This document shows, piece after piece, positions 36,169-44,004 of a stretch of DNA of 64,000 nucleotides (its first letter is position 1; each line of letters starts with the position of its first letter). The DNA is from Chersky-840 sp035604715 (GTDB lineage Bacteria; Actinomycetota; Acidimicrobiia; Acidimicrobiales; UBA8190): contig CAVSWP010000013.1 of the NCBI GenBank assembly GCA_963731665.1, positions 1 through 64,000 of the forward strand. Direction: 5' to 3'. The notes below the pieces were generated by a model. That model was not told the DNA's origin and did not search any database. It was given only the letters and a program-made list of their open reading frames with translations. The position numbers and the translations under genes are program-made.

Positions 36169-36801
36169 GTGCAAGGGTCCGCCGGCGGGGGAGGGGGTCC
36201 ATCCTCGGCGCCGGGCGCTCGCATCGGCATCTTCGGAGGCACCTTCGACCCCGTGCACGTGGGCCATCTGGTGGCCGCCACGTGGGCCCGGGAGGCGCTG
36301 GCGCTCGATCGGGTGCTCCTGGTGGTGGCCAACGTCCCGTGGCAGAAGGCCGGCACCCGCGCCGTGACGGCGGCCGAAGACCGGTTCCTCGTCGTGCAGG
36401 CGGCCGTCGACGGCGTGAGTGGGCTCGAGGCCTGCCGCATGGAGATCGACCGGGGCGGTCCCAGCTACACCGTCGACACGGTGCGCGAGCTGCAGGCCTC
36501 GACCCCGTCCGCCCGGCTGTTCGTGATCGTGGGCGCCGACGTGGCCGCCGAGCTCGACACCTGGCAACGGGTAGAGGAGCTCCGGGACGCCGTGACCTTG
36601 GTGGTCGTGGACCGCGGCGGCGTGGGGAGCGACGACGGTCCCCACGGATGGCGCGTCGAGCGCCTGGGCATTCCCGCCCTCGACATCTCGAGCAGCCGAC
36701 TCCGCCGGCGTCTGGCCGAGGGCAGACCGGTCGATTTCCTCATTCCCGAGCCCGCCATACGTTGCATCCGCCAGCTAAATCTGTACGCTGGCAGCAGATG
36801 A
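36169..36801 (+). CDS. nadD: Nicotinate-nucleotide adenylyltransferase
   Basis: Converts nicotinate mononucleotide + ATP to deamido-NAD. The nucleotidyltransferase motif is IGIFGGTFDPVHVGHL, then VPWQKAGTRAVTAAEDRF and the C-terminal DISSSRLRRRLAEGRPV, equivalent to ISSTxxR. A short Gly/Ser-rich leader precedes the domain. Several starts are possible (ATG 36127, GTG 36163, GTG 36169). The last is preferred from the position of the -10 hexamer; 36127 would overlap the divergent DAHP synthase start. It has 210 residues. rsfS follows, as in most bacteria. Confidence 0.93.
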   Translation: MQGSAGGGGGPSSAPGARIGIFGGTFDPVHVGHLVAATWAREALALDRVLLVVANVPWQKAGTRAVTAAEDRFLVVQAAVDGVSGLEACRMEIDRGGPSYTVDTVRELQASTPSARLFVIVGADVAAELDTWQRVEELRDAVTLVVVDRGGVGSDDGPHGWRVERLGIPALDISSSRLRRRLAEGRPVDFLIPEPAIRCIRQLNLYAGSR

Positions 36802-36885
36802 ATAGCGCTGATGCCGGTCGAGCCGCCGTGTGCCCTGTCCGGGCGCACCCGGGTTGAACCAGGTGGGCGTGGCGGTTCCCGCCGT

Positions 36886-37302
36886 ATGACGGCATCCGCC
36901 GAGCGGGCATCGGCGGACAACGGACCTCCCGGCGTGCCGGAAGCTGCCCTGGTGGCGGCGCTGGCGGCCGATGCCAGGCTCGGCCAGGACACCGTGGTGC
37001 TCGCCATGGGCGACCTCCTCGGGGTGACCGACGCCTTTGTCATCACCAGCGGCGCCAACAGTCGTCAGGTGCGCACCATCGTGGAAGAGGTCGAGCGCCA
37101 GGTGAAGCTGGCCGAGGGGCGCTCCCCTCGGGCCACCGAGGGCCTGCGCGACCTGACCTGGGTGCTCATGGACTACGGCGACTTCCTCGTCCACGTGTTC
37201 CAGGACGAGGCACGCGCCTACTACGACCTCGAACGCCTGTGGGGGAACGCCCCTCGCCAGGTCGTCTCCGGGGCCCTGTCCGATCGCACCGCCGACGACT
37301 GA
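36886..37302 (+). CDS. rsfS: Ribosomal silencing factor RsfS
   Basis: Binds L14 and blocks subunit joining when nutrients are short. The conserved core is present: VVLAMGDLLGVTDAFVITSG, NSRQVRTIVEEVERQ, LTWVLMDYGDFLVHVFQDEAR and YYDLERLW. It has 138 residues from ATG 36886; the frame stays open to an ATG at 36811, which would add 25 Arg/Gly/Pro-rich residues. TACGCT at 36784-36789 might be the promoter, and an ATG at 36798 begins a 19-codon frame that overlaps the region. Convergent with the lpqB-like gene, 25 nt apart. Confidence 0.93.
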   Translation: MTASAERASADNGPPGVPEAALVAALAADARLGQDTVVLAMGDLLGVTDAFVITSGANSRQVRTIVEEVERQVKLAEGRSPRATEGLRDLTWVLMDYGDFLVHVFQDEARAYYDLERLWGNAPRQVVSGALSDRTADD

Positions 37303-37327
37303 GGCCTCCGGTCGGTGGGGCCCGGGG

Positions 37328-37954
37328 TCAAGGCGCCGCCGGTGGTGCCACCGGAGCCAGGGCGGCGAACTGTGAGGTATTGGCCAGCGGCACCTGCGCC
37401 CCGCTGGCCACAGGAACCTCGACGGGCTGGCCCGAGAGCTCGAAGGCCACCCCCGTGACCCCGGGGAGCGCCGACGCCGTGAACACCACCTGCGCCACGG
37501 CCTGGATCTGCGGAGGGCCCACCAGCTGGCCGAAGGTGCCTCCGAGGTTCACCGTGGCGACGCCCCCGGCGATGGACGCGTTCAGCACGGTGGTCTGTGT
37601 CGTGAGCGCACTTTGGAAGCCGGCCGCCGACTCGGCGTCGGTGGGCCCGGCCAGCAGCGCCCCCAGCACGGTGGCCAGGTCGGGAGCCGACACCGGCACG
37701 TCGCGCGCCACCGCCACGAGGTGATCGGTCGGGCCGATCAGAAAGATGTGCACCGGTACCTCGATGGGCGACGGCGCCGTGGTCGTCGACACCGTCGACA
37801 CCGTGGGCGCCAGGAGGTTGAAGGGGATGCCGCGCCGTGACAACGCCGAGGGGTGGCTGTCCACCGGCACGCCGCAGGCGGCCACGCCGAGGGACACGAC
37901 TCCGGCCACCAGCGCAGCGGTCACCCGCCGCCGGGCGCGGCGGTGACCGTTCAC
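37328..37954 (-). CDS. GerMN-domain lipoprotein (short LpqB-like)
   Basis: The third gene of the mtrA-mtrB operon, in the position of lpqB. The N-terminus has a basic region (GHRRARRRV), a hydrophobic segment (TAALVAGVVSLGVAAC) and a lipobox cysteine (VAAC), so it is probably a lipoprotein. The rest is a GerMN-type domain (VPVHIFLIGPTDHLVAVAR, VLGALLAGPTDAESAAG, VATVNLGGTFGQL). Mycobacterial LpqB is nearly 600 residues with a C-terminal propeller; this one has 208 and no propeller. The start is GTG 37954, coupled to the mtrB stop (GTGA). Its probable role is to tune the MtrB sensor at the cell surface (family inference). Confidence 0.8.
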   Translation of the reverse strand: MNGHRRARRRVTAALVAGVVSLGVAACGVPVDSHPSALSRRGIPFNLLAPTVSTVSTTTAPSPIEVPVHIFLIGPTDHLVAVARDVPVSAPDLATVLGALLAGPTDAESAAGFQSALTTQTTVLNASIAGGVATVNLGGTFGQLVGPPQIQAVAQVVFTASALPGVTGVAFELSGQPVEVPVASGAQVPLANTSQFAALAPVAPPAAP

Positions 37955-39417
37955 GACGACCCGGCCGGCGACGGGGGCCGGCTCGGCGATGCCGGCGCCG
38001 CCACCCGGGCATCGGGCGCGGCGGCGGGAAGCTCGACCACGAAGCGGTTCTCGCCGTCGGGGCCGGGTTCGACCCACACCCGCCCGCCATGGAGTCGCAC
38101 GTGCTCGGCCACCAGCGCCAGCCCGAGCCCGGTGCCGTCGGTCACCCCCCGTTGGCCGGCGACCTGGCCGCGGTAGAAGCGCTCGAAGATCCGGTCGCGC
38201 TCCCCGGGCGCCACCCCGGGCCCGCAGTCGACCACGACGAAGCGGACGTCACCGTGATCGCCGGGCTCGACCGCCAACCGGGTGACACCGCCCGCGTACT
38301 GCACGGCGTTGTCCATCAGGTTGGTCACGACGCGCTCGATGCGGCGCTTGTCCACCCAGAGTCGCACGCCCGCCACCGACGGGTCCACGTCGACCGGGAC
38401 GTCGCCTCCGCCACCGGCGGCGGCGGCCTGGCGGGCGAGCTCGCCCACCTCGACCTCGTCGAGAGACAACTCGGCGGAGCCGGTGTCCACCCGGCTGATC
38501 TCGAGCAGGTCGTCGACCATGCGTTGGAAGCGGTGGAGCTCAGCGCTCAGCAGGTCGAGGGCGTGGCGGCTGCGGGGGGGGAGCTCGTCACGGTGCGACT
38601 CGAGCACGCCCAGCGAGGTGGCCAGGGTGGTGAGCGGAGAACGCAGCTCGTGGCTCACGTCGGAGGTGAACCGCACCTCGCGGTCGATGCGCTCTTGCAA
38701 CGCGTCGGTCATGCGGTTGAACGAGGACGCCAGGGCCGAGAGCTCGGGGTCGCTCTCGGCCAGCAGACGGGTATCGAGGCTCCCACCGGCCACCGTCTCC
38801 GCGGCGCGCGACACCTGTGCCAGGGGCCGTAGTGCCCGCCCGCTGGCCCATCGCCCGATCACGGCCCCGGCCACCGTGGTCAACAGGGCGGCACCGGTCA
38901 ACGCCAGCGCCAGGATGCGCAGGGTCCGGCTCAGCTCGTCGAGCGAGAACACCTCGAAATACGACGCGCTCACACTGGGAATGGGGAGCCCCACGGCCAG
39001 CTGCGTCGTGCCACCCAACACGAAGTGCTGGGTGGCGGGCGTGCCCGACAGCACGACGTTGCGCAGGCCGAGTGGGATGGCGTTCTCGCCCACGGAGATA
39101 GACGTGGCGTACCACTGGCCCTTGAGCTCGAGCACCGAGCGCGAGCCGGGCACGGTGTCGAGCGAGGCCAGGAGCTGGGTGATGTTGGGGTTCACCGAGC
39201 GCAACGACGAGCGTGCCAGAGAGGCGTTCACGTAGGCCTGGCGCAAGATGGCCGTCTCGCGCTCTCTGAGGATGAACTGGCGGGCGGTGAAGTAGGTCAG
39301 CCCGGCCATGGTCGCCGACAAGGCCAGGGCTCCCAGCCCGAAGGTCACCGTGACGCGCGAGCGCAGGCCGAGCTTCGACCACGGGCGCTTCTTGCCGCGG
39401 GTGCCCCACGCGCGCAT
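37951..39417 (-). CDS. mtrB: Sensor histidine kinase MtrB-like
   Basis: A membrane sensor kinase. TM1 lies at about 24-44, an extracytoplasmic loop of 120 residues follows, TM2 is at 167-189, and HAMP runs to about 242. The phospho-acceptor His257 lies in DVSHELRSPLTTLATS. The ATPase core has NLMDNAVQYAGG, VVDCGPGVAPGERDRIFERFYRG and GTGLGLALVAEHVRLHG. It has 488 residues. In mycobacteria MtrAB controls cell division, wall metabolism and osmotic response. The gene order mtrA-mtrB-lpqB is the same here. An Ala/Pro-rich tail ends the protein. Confidence 0.92.
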   Translation of the reverse strand: MRAWGTRGKKRPWSKLGLRSRVTVTFGLGALALSATMAGLTYFTARQFILRERETAILRQAYVNASLARSSLRSVNPNITQLLASLDTVPGSRSVLELKGQWYATSISVGENAIPLGLRNVVLSGTPATQHFVLGGTTQLAVGLPIPSVSASYFEVFSLDELSRTLRILALALTGAALLTTVAGAVIGRWASGRALRPLAQVSRAAETVAGGSLDTRLLAESDPELSALASSFNRMTDALQERIDREVRFTSDVSHELRSPLTTLATSLGVLESHRDELPPRSRHALDLLSAELHRFQRMVDDLLEISRVDTGSAELSLDEVEVGELARQAAAAGGGGDVPVDVDPSVAGVRLWVDKRRIERVVTNLMDNAVQYAGGVTRLAVEPGDHGDVRFVVVDCGPGVAPGERDRIFERFYRGQVAGQRGVTDGTGLGLALVAEHVRLHGGRVWVEPGPDGENRFVVELPAAAPDARVAAPASPSRPPSPAGSS

Positions 39418-39425
39418 GGCCGGTT

Positions 39426-40103
39426 TCAGGTGGCCAGCTTGTAGCCCATCCCTCGCACGGTGAGGATGTGACGGGGATTGGCGGGGTCGGCCTCGATCTT
39501 GGTGCGCAGTCGCCGGATATGGACGTCGACGAGCCGCCCGTCACCGAAATAGTCGTAGCCCCACACCCGATCGAGCAGCTGCTCCCGGCTGAGCACTTTG
39601 CCGGGGTTGGCGGCCAACTCGCACAGGAGCCGGAATTCGGTGCGGGTGCAATGGATCTCGGCCCCGGCCCGCCGCACCGTCCCCTCGTCGGGAAGGACCT
39701 CCACCTCACCGAACGACAGCACGTCAGGGGCGTCCACCGACCGGGACCGCCGCAGCAGGGCACGGATCCGGGCGGCGAGCTCCTTGGCCACGAAGGGCTT
39801 GGTGACGTAGTCGTCGGCCCCGGCCTCGAGCCCGGCCACGACGTCGTGGGTGTCGTTGCGCGCCGTGACCATGATGACGGGGACGGCACTGGTCCGTCGC
39901 AGCTGCCGGCAGCACTCGAACCCGTCGATGCCCGGGAGCATGAGGTCGATGAGCACGACATCGGCAGGCTGCTCCGCGTAGCGCTCGAGACCGACCTCGC
40001 CCGACCCGGCCTCGTCGACCTCGTAGCCCTCGTCCTCGAGCGCCAGGCGCATCGAGGCCCGGATGCGCTCGTCGTCCTCCACCAGGAGGATGCGACTGGT
40101 CAT
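39426..40103 (-). CDS. mtrA: Response regulator MtrA-like (OmpR family)
   Basis: A two-domain transcription factor. The receiver has acidic D10-D11, phospho-acceptor D53 (LIDLMLPGIDGF), the switch threonine region VTARND and the YVTKPF lysine. The winged-helix domain has TRTEFRLLCELAANPGKVLSR, LLDRVWGYDYFGDGRLVDVHI and LRTKIE, the OmpR/MtrA style DNA-recognition helix. It has 225 residues. It is 8 nt upstream of mtrB. By analogy it would regulate wall hydrolases and division genes; no binding sites were assigned here. Confidence 0.94.
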   Translation of the reverse strand: MTSRILLVEDDERIRASMRLALEDEGYEVDEAGSGEVGLERYAEQPADVVLIDLMLPGIDGFECCRQLRRTSAVPVIMVTARNDTHDVVAGLEAGADDYVTKPFVAKELAARIRALLRRSRSVDAPDVLSFGEVEVLPDEGTVRRAGAEIHCTRTEFRLLCELAANPGKVLSREQLLDRVWGYDYFGDGRLVDVHIRRLRTKIEADPANPRHILTVRGMGYKLAT

Positions 40104-40181
40104 GGGTGCTCGGTCATCGGTGTCTGGTCACCGCCGGTGCTCGTCGTGGGCCCGAGCCCCGACGGACCTGCCGGCGGGCGA

Positions 40182-41864
40182 TCAGGCCGATTTCCAGATC
40201 TGGGGGGTCCAGATCGTCCCTACGATCATGCCGTAGGCCTTGGCCCCTTCGGGGGTCGTGGGGTTGTTCCAGTTCTGGACGTTGGGCCGGGACACGATGG
40301 CCCAGGTGGCCCGGTCCTGCCAGATGTAGGGCAGGTCCTTGTTGAGTTGCTTGGCGATCCCCTGGTAGGCCGCCGCCCGGACGGCCGGGTCGGTCTGGGT
40401 CCGGCCCTGCTGGAGCAGCGTCTCGATCACGGGGTCGGCGTTGCGGGCGAAGTTCGACGCGATTGCGCTTGGGCCCGTCCCGAAGATCTCCGTCGGGCTC
40501 CACCACAGGTAGTTGAGATCCGGGTCCACGGCCGCGAACTGGCGCCACGACGTGGCCTGGAAGCCTCCCGCCAGCGCCGAGTTGATCTGCTGGGCCTGCT
40601 GGATCTGGGTCAGGGTGACCTTCATGCCCACGGCCTGCAACTGGTTCTGGAGGAACTGCACGACCTGGACCGAGTACGCCGAGTTGGTCGACTGCAAGTT
40701 GAAGGCCACGGGCCCCCCGGTCTCGGACTCCAGCTGCTTCACCAGGGCCTTGGCCTGGGTCGGGTTGAACGCCGGGTAACCGGCGTCGGTCACGTAATAG
40801 GGAGTGCCGGGGACGAAGGGTTGGTTGGTCGGAGTGTTCACACCCTTGTCGACGACTTGCGAGTACTGGCGAGGGTTGATGGCCATGGCCATGGCCTGGC
40901 GGACGCGGATGTCCTTCATGGCGGGGTCTTGGGTGTTGATCATGATGAAGTTCATGTCGGGCTCGCCCACGATGTGGGCGGCGTCGTCGAGGAACCCGTG
41001 GGAGGAGTCGTTCTTGAACTGCAGGATGCTCTCGGGCAAGTCGGTGTGCATGATGTCGATGTTGCCGGCCAGCAGGGCGTTGGCCCGTTGCTGGGCGTCG
41101 GTGATGGGGCGGTAGGTGACCGAGTCCAGGTAGGGGAGGCCCGACCGCCAGTAGTCCGTGTTGCGAACCGCGGTGAAGTGGTCGTTGGGGACCCATTCCT
41201 TGAACCGGAACGGACCCGTGCCCACCGGCTGCTCCGATCCCTTGGGGTTGGCGATCATCGACGGGGCGACGATGTAGCCCGGCTGGCCGCCGATGCCGCC
41301 CGCCAGGTAGGCGGGGAACGGCACCCAGGACTGCTTCAAGGAGATGACACAGGTGTCCGGCGTCGGGGCCGTGATGGTGCTGACGGCGTTGAACGTCACG
41401 CCCAGGAGGTTGTCCTTGAAGTGCTGCAGGCTCCCCCGGATGGCGTCCCCGTCGCACGGGGTGCCGTCGTGGAACCGCACGCCGGGGCGCGCCGTGATTG
41501 TCCACGCCGAGTAGTCCGAGTTAGGGGTGATCGACTGGCACAGATAGGGCTGGACGCTGCCGTCGCTGGCGATGATGGTCAGCGGGTCGAAGACGGTGCG
41601 GGCATAGAGCACCCCGGTCTCGTCGAAGCGACCCGTCGCCGGGTCGAAACCCTGTTCCTCGGCCTCGACCCCGAAGACGAGCGCCCCGCCCTTCTTCGGC
41701 GTGGCCGTGGAGATGCCGTCGCGAGGGCCGCTGGCCAGTGCTGCTCCCCCCGACCCCGATCCGCACGCGCTCAGGAGCCCGCCCGCCCCTCCGGCGGCGG
41801 CGACGCCTCCAGCGGCCAAGAGGCCTCGAGCAAGAAAGGATCGGCGGTCAATGTGGTCGGGCAC
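40182..41864 (-). CDS. ABC transporter substrate-binding lipoprotein, family 5 (peptide/nickel type)
   Basis: An extracytoplasmic solute-binding protein of the oligopeptide/dipeptide/nickel class. A twin-arginine signal (DRRSFLARGLLAAGG) leads to a lipobox (LLSACGSG). The mature part has GALVFGVEAEEQGFDPATG, WTITARPGVRFHDGTPCDGDA, the family's PVGTGPFRFKEW signature, and VRQAMAMAINPRQY. It has 560 residues. No permease or ATPase gene is in the window, so it is an orphan here. The GTG start at 41864 is preceded by GGGGGTAGGGACC. Its partner transporter and ligand are unknown. Confidence 0.9.
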   Translation of the reverse strand: MPDHIDRRSFLARGLLAAGGVAAAGGAGGLLSACGSGSGGAALASGPRDGISTATPKKGGALVFGVEAEEQGFDPATGRFDETGVLYARTVFDPLTIIASDGSVQPYLCQSITPNSDYSAWTITARPGVRFHDGTPCDGDAIRGSLQHFKDNLLGVTFNAVSTITAPTPDTCVISLKQSWVPFPAYLAGGIGGQPGYIVAPSMIANPKGSEQPVGTGPFRFKEWVPNDHFTAVRNTDYWRSGLPYLDSVTYRPITDAQQRANALLAGNIDIMHTDLPESILQFKNDSSHGFLDDAAHIVGEPDMNFIMINTQDPAMKDIRVRQAMAMAINPRQYSQVVDKGVNTPTNQPFVPGTPYYVTDAGYPAFNPTQAKALVKQLESETGGPVAFNLQSTNSAYSVQVVQFLQNQLQAVGMKVTLTQIQQAQQINSALAGGFQATSWRQFAAVDPDLNYLWWSPTEIFGTGPSAIASNFARNADPVIETLLQQGRTQTDPAVRAAAYQGIAKQLNKDLPYIWQDRATWAIVSRPNVQNWNNPTTPEGAKAYGMIVGTIWTPQIWKSA

Positions 41865-41958
41865 GGTCCCTACCCCCTTCGAGGCGCTCTTGCATGGTCT
41901 CGCTTGGTTGCGCCCAGCACCGCCCAGGACAATAGCGTCGTCGACCACGGATGACGGG

Positions 41959-41964
41959 TAGCGT
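41959..41964 (+). promoter_or_regulatory. Putative -10 box of xerC
   Basis: TAGCGT ends 6 nt before the xerC ATG, with no Shine-Dalgarno between. Confidence 0.4.
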
Positions 41965-41970
41965 TGCACC

Positions 41971-42894
41971 ATGGCCTGGGACCCCGAGGCGTTCTCCCGG
42001 TCCCTGGGTGGGCAGTCCCCGGCCACCCGTCGCGCCTACGGCGCCGACCTCTCGGCCTTTGCCGCCTGGGCCGAGCGCGCCGGCGTGGAGGGCCCCGCCG
42101 GTGTCGACCGGTTGCTGTTGCGCCGCTATCTGGCGTTCCTCACCACGCGTCGCTACGCCCGCGCCACCGTGGCCCGCAAGGCGGCTGCGCTGCGCTGCTA
42201 TTTCGCCTGGCAGCGACGGCGAGGCGGCATCGACGTGGACCCCGCCCGCCGGCTGGCGTCCCCCGGCGGCGGGTCGCGTCTGCCCCGTGTGCTCGACCGG
42301 GGCGAGCTCGAGGACATGCTGGACGGCACCGAAACCGACACCGATACCGACATCGACGCGGGCACCGACACCGCCGGGGGGCCGCCGAGACTTCCCGGGG
42401 CGCTCGGGGCGCGCGACGACGCCCTGCTCGAGCTCCTGTACGGGTGTGGGCTGCGCGTCGCCGAGCTGTGCGGGCTCGACGTGCCGGACATGGACATGCG
42501 GTCGCACATGGTCACGGTCCTGGGCAAGGGCCGCCGCCAGCGTCGAGTGCCCATGCACGACCGCTGCGCCGAGGCGGTGGAGGTGTGGCTGTCACGGGGC
42601 CGCCCGGCGCTGGTGAGCGAGCTGTCACCGCCCCAGGCGGCATTTCTCAACCGCCGGGGGGCCCGCATGGGCACCCGCGACGTCCGGCGCGTGGTGGACC
42701 GCCGGTCCCCGGTTCCGACCCATCCGCACGCCCTGCGCCACAGCTTCGCCACGCACCTCCTCGACGGGGGTGCTGACCTGCGTGTCGTCCAGGAACTGCT
42801 GGGACACGCCAGTCTGCAGACCACGCAGGTCTACACTCATGTAAGTAAGGACCGGTTGCTCTCGGTGTACGGGGCGACCCATCCCCGAGCGTAG
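41971..42894 (+). CDS. xerC: Tyrosine recombinase XerC/D type
   Basis: A site-specific recombinase that resolves chromosome dimers at dif. The N-terminal SAM-like domain covers about 1-105 (SPATRRAYGADLSAF, RYLAFL). The catalytic residues are all present: R162 (CGLRVAEL), K186 (LGKGRRQ), H253 and R256 (HALRHSFATHLL), H279 (LLGHASLQTTQ) and Y288 (VYTH). The linker between the domains contains an acidic run, ETDTDTDIDAGTD (121-133), that I do not expect in the family. It has 307 residues. The neighbours whiG and rpsB mark it as the chromosomal housekeeping recombinase, not a phage integrase. Confidence 0.93.
   Translation: MAWDPEAFSRSLGGQSPATRRAYGADLSAFAAWAERAGVEGPAGVDRLLLRRYLAFLTTRRYARATVARKAAALRCYFAWQRRRGGIDVDPARRLASPGGGSRLPRVLDRGELEDMLDGTETDTDTDIDAGTDTAGGPPRLPGALGARDDALLELLYGCGLRVAELCGLDVPDMDMRSHMVTVLGKGRRQRRVPMHDRCAEAVEVWLSRGRPALVSELSPPQAAFLNRRGARMGTRDVRRVVDRRSPVPTHPHALRHSFATHLLDGGADLRVVQELLGHASLQTTQVYTHVSKDRLLSVYGATHPRA
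42328..42375 (+). repeat. Short GAC-ACC type repeat inside xerC
   Basis: The segment repeats GAxACC hexamers (encoding alternating Thr/Ile and Asp) between the two domains of the recombinase. The reading frame is kept. It is similar in style to the GAGATC run in cdsA at 47407-47460. Confidence 0.6.
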
Positions 42895-42902
42895 GGGGAG
42901 GC

Positions 42903-43751
42903 GTGAGCACGGACGACGACGGCGGCACCGCACGCCTTTGGATCGAGTACAAGAAGAATGGCGAACGTCGTTTACGCGACCAGCTGATCGTCTTGTACTC
43001 GCCTCTCGTGAAGTACGTCGCCGCCCGTGTCGCCGTGGGCCTTCCCCAGCACGTGGACGGCGCGGACCTCGTGAGCTACGGCATCATCGGGCTGATCGAC
43101 GCCATCGACAGGTTCAGCCCTGAGCGCCAGGTCAAGTTCGAGACGTACGCCATCCCCCGGATCCGGGGGGCCATCATCGACGAGTTGCGAGCCATCGACT
43201 GGGTGCCACGCTCGGTCCGGGCCAAGGCGCGCGCCGTGGAGCAGGCCTACGCATCGCTCGAAGCCACGCTGTTGCGCACACCCACCGATGCCGAGGTGGC
43301 GGCCGAGCTGGACATGTCCGAACCCGACCTCCAAGACATCTTGCGACAGATCTCCTTTGTCGGTGTGGCCGCCCTCGACGAGGTGTTCATGGTGGGCGGC
43401 GACCGTACCGACCGCACCACCCTCGGCGACACCATCCCCGACGCCACGGCGGGGCCGGTGGCGCTGTTCGAGGACAAGGAGTCCAAGGAGATCCTCGCCC
43501 AGGCGATCATGCAGCTCGGTGAACGGGAGCGCACCGTGCTGTCGCTGTACTACTACGAAGGCCTCACCCTGGCCGAGATCGGCGAGATCCTGGGAGTGAC
43601 CGAGAGCCGCGTGTGCCAGATCCACACCAAGGCGGTCCTGCAGTTGCGCGGCCGACTCAGCGACCGCTCTCCGGACGGGACCGACACCCGGAGCCCGGGA
43701 CGCCCGGGGGGTCGGCGCGGGCCTCGTTCGAGCGTCGCCGCCACCGGCTGA
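42903..43751 (+). CDS. whiG: Sigma factor, FliA/WhiG family
   Basis: An alternative sigma-28-type factor. Region 2 reads LIVLYSPLVKYVAARVAVG, DLVSYGIIGLIDAIDRF and VKFETYAIPRIRGAIIDELR; region 3 has DWVPRSVRAKARAVE; region 4 has LGERERTVLSLYYYEGLTLAEIG and the recognition helix VTESRVCQIHTKAVLQLR. It has 282 residues with a Gly/Arg-rich tail. The start is GTG 42903 after GGGGGAGGC. In Streptomyces WhiG starts sporulation; in other actinobacteria such factors serve motility. The location between xerC and rpsB is conserved. No flagellar or sporulation gene lies in the window. Confidence 0.92.
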   Translation: MSTDDDGGTARLWIEYKKNGERRLRDQLIVLYSPLVKYVAARVAVGLPQHVDGADLVSYGIIGLIDAIDRFSPERQVKFETYAIPRIRGAIIDELRAIDWVPRSVRAKARAVEQAYASLEATLLRTPTDAEVAAELDMSEPDLQDILRQISFVGVAALDEVFMVGGDRTDRTTLGDTIPDATAGPVALFEDKESKEILAQAIMQLGERERTVLSLYYYEGLTLAEIGEILGVTESRVCQIHTKAVLQLRGRLSDRSPDGTDTRSPGRPGGRRGPRSSVAATG

Positions 43752-43762
43752 CCTCTCGACGG

Positions 43763-43778
43763 CCCGCCCGCGGGCGGG
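43763..43778 (+). terminator. GC hairpin after whiG
   Basis: CCCGCC and GGCGGG around CGCG, a fully palindromic 16-nt sequence starting 12 nt after the whiG stop. No T run follows. It probably separates whiG from the ribosomal operon. Confidence 0.5.
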
Positions 43779-43879
43779 GGAGGGGACCTGAGGTCGGCCC
43801 CGGTCGCCGGGAGCGTCAGGCAGGGGGTCAGTGCCCAACCGGTCCGCAACCCAGTGTGACGCCGCGCGGGGCCGTCCGG

Positions 43880-43885
43880 TACGAT
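43880..43885 (+). promoter_or_regulatory. Putative -10 box of the rpsB operon
   Basis: TACGAT with a possible -35 TGTGAC 19 nt upstream (43855-43860). It gives a leader of about 115 nt before rpsB, long enough for a regulatory RNA structure. Confidence 0.4.
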
Positions 43886-43893
43886 GGCGCGGT

Positions 43894-43926
43894 CCCGCCG
43901 TCCGGCGGGGCATCAGAGAGCTTTTT
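43894..43926 (+). promoter_or_regulatory. rpsB leader hairpin followed by a T run
   Basis: CCCGCC and GGCGGG form a 6-bp stem with loop GTCC, and a TTTTT run follows 12 nt after the stem. It could be an attenuator or part of a ribosomal-protein (S2) autoregulatory leader. No specific Rfam family is claimed. Confidence 0.3.
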
Positions 43927-44004
43927 GAAGCACCCGGGCGCGTCCAACGGTCGCCCCTGCGGGAGCGCAGCGCCGGGGAAGGACAACCGATGGGAGGACC
44001 AGCC

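Noticed and set aside
36798..36857. A 19-codon leader peptide before rsfS
   Set aside because: It has a start near a possible -10 box, but no conserved or regulatory residue pattern; it could be chance and is mentioned only under rsfS.
41971..42894. Tyrosine recombinase as a sign of an integrated element
   Set aside because: Context (whiG, rpsB, tsf) and sequence fit the chromosomal XerC; there are no phage genes, attachment repeats or composition change.
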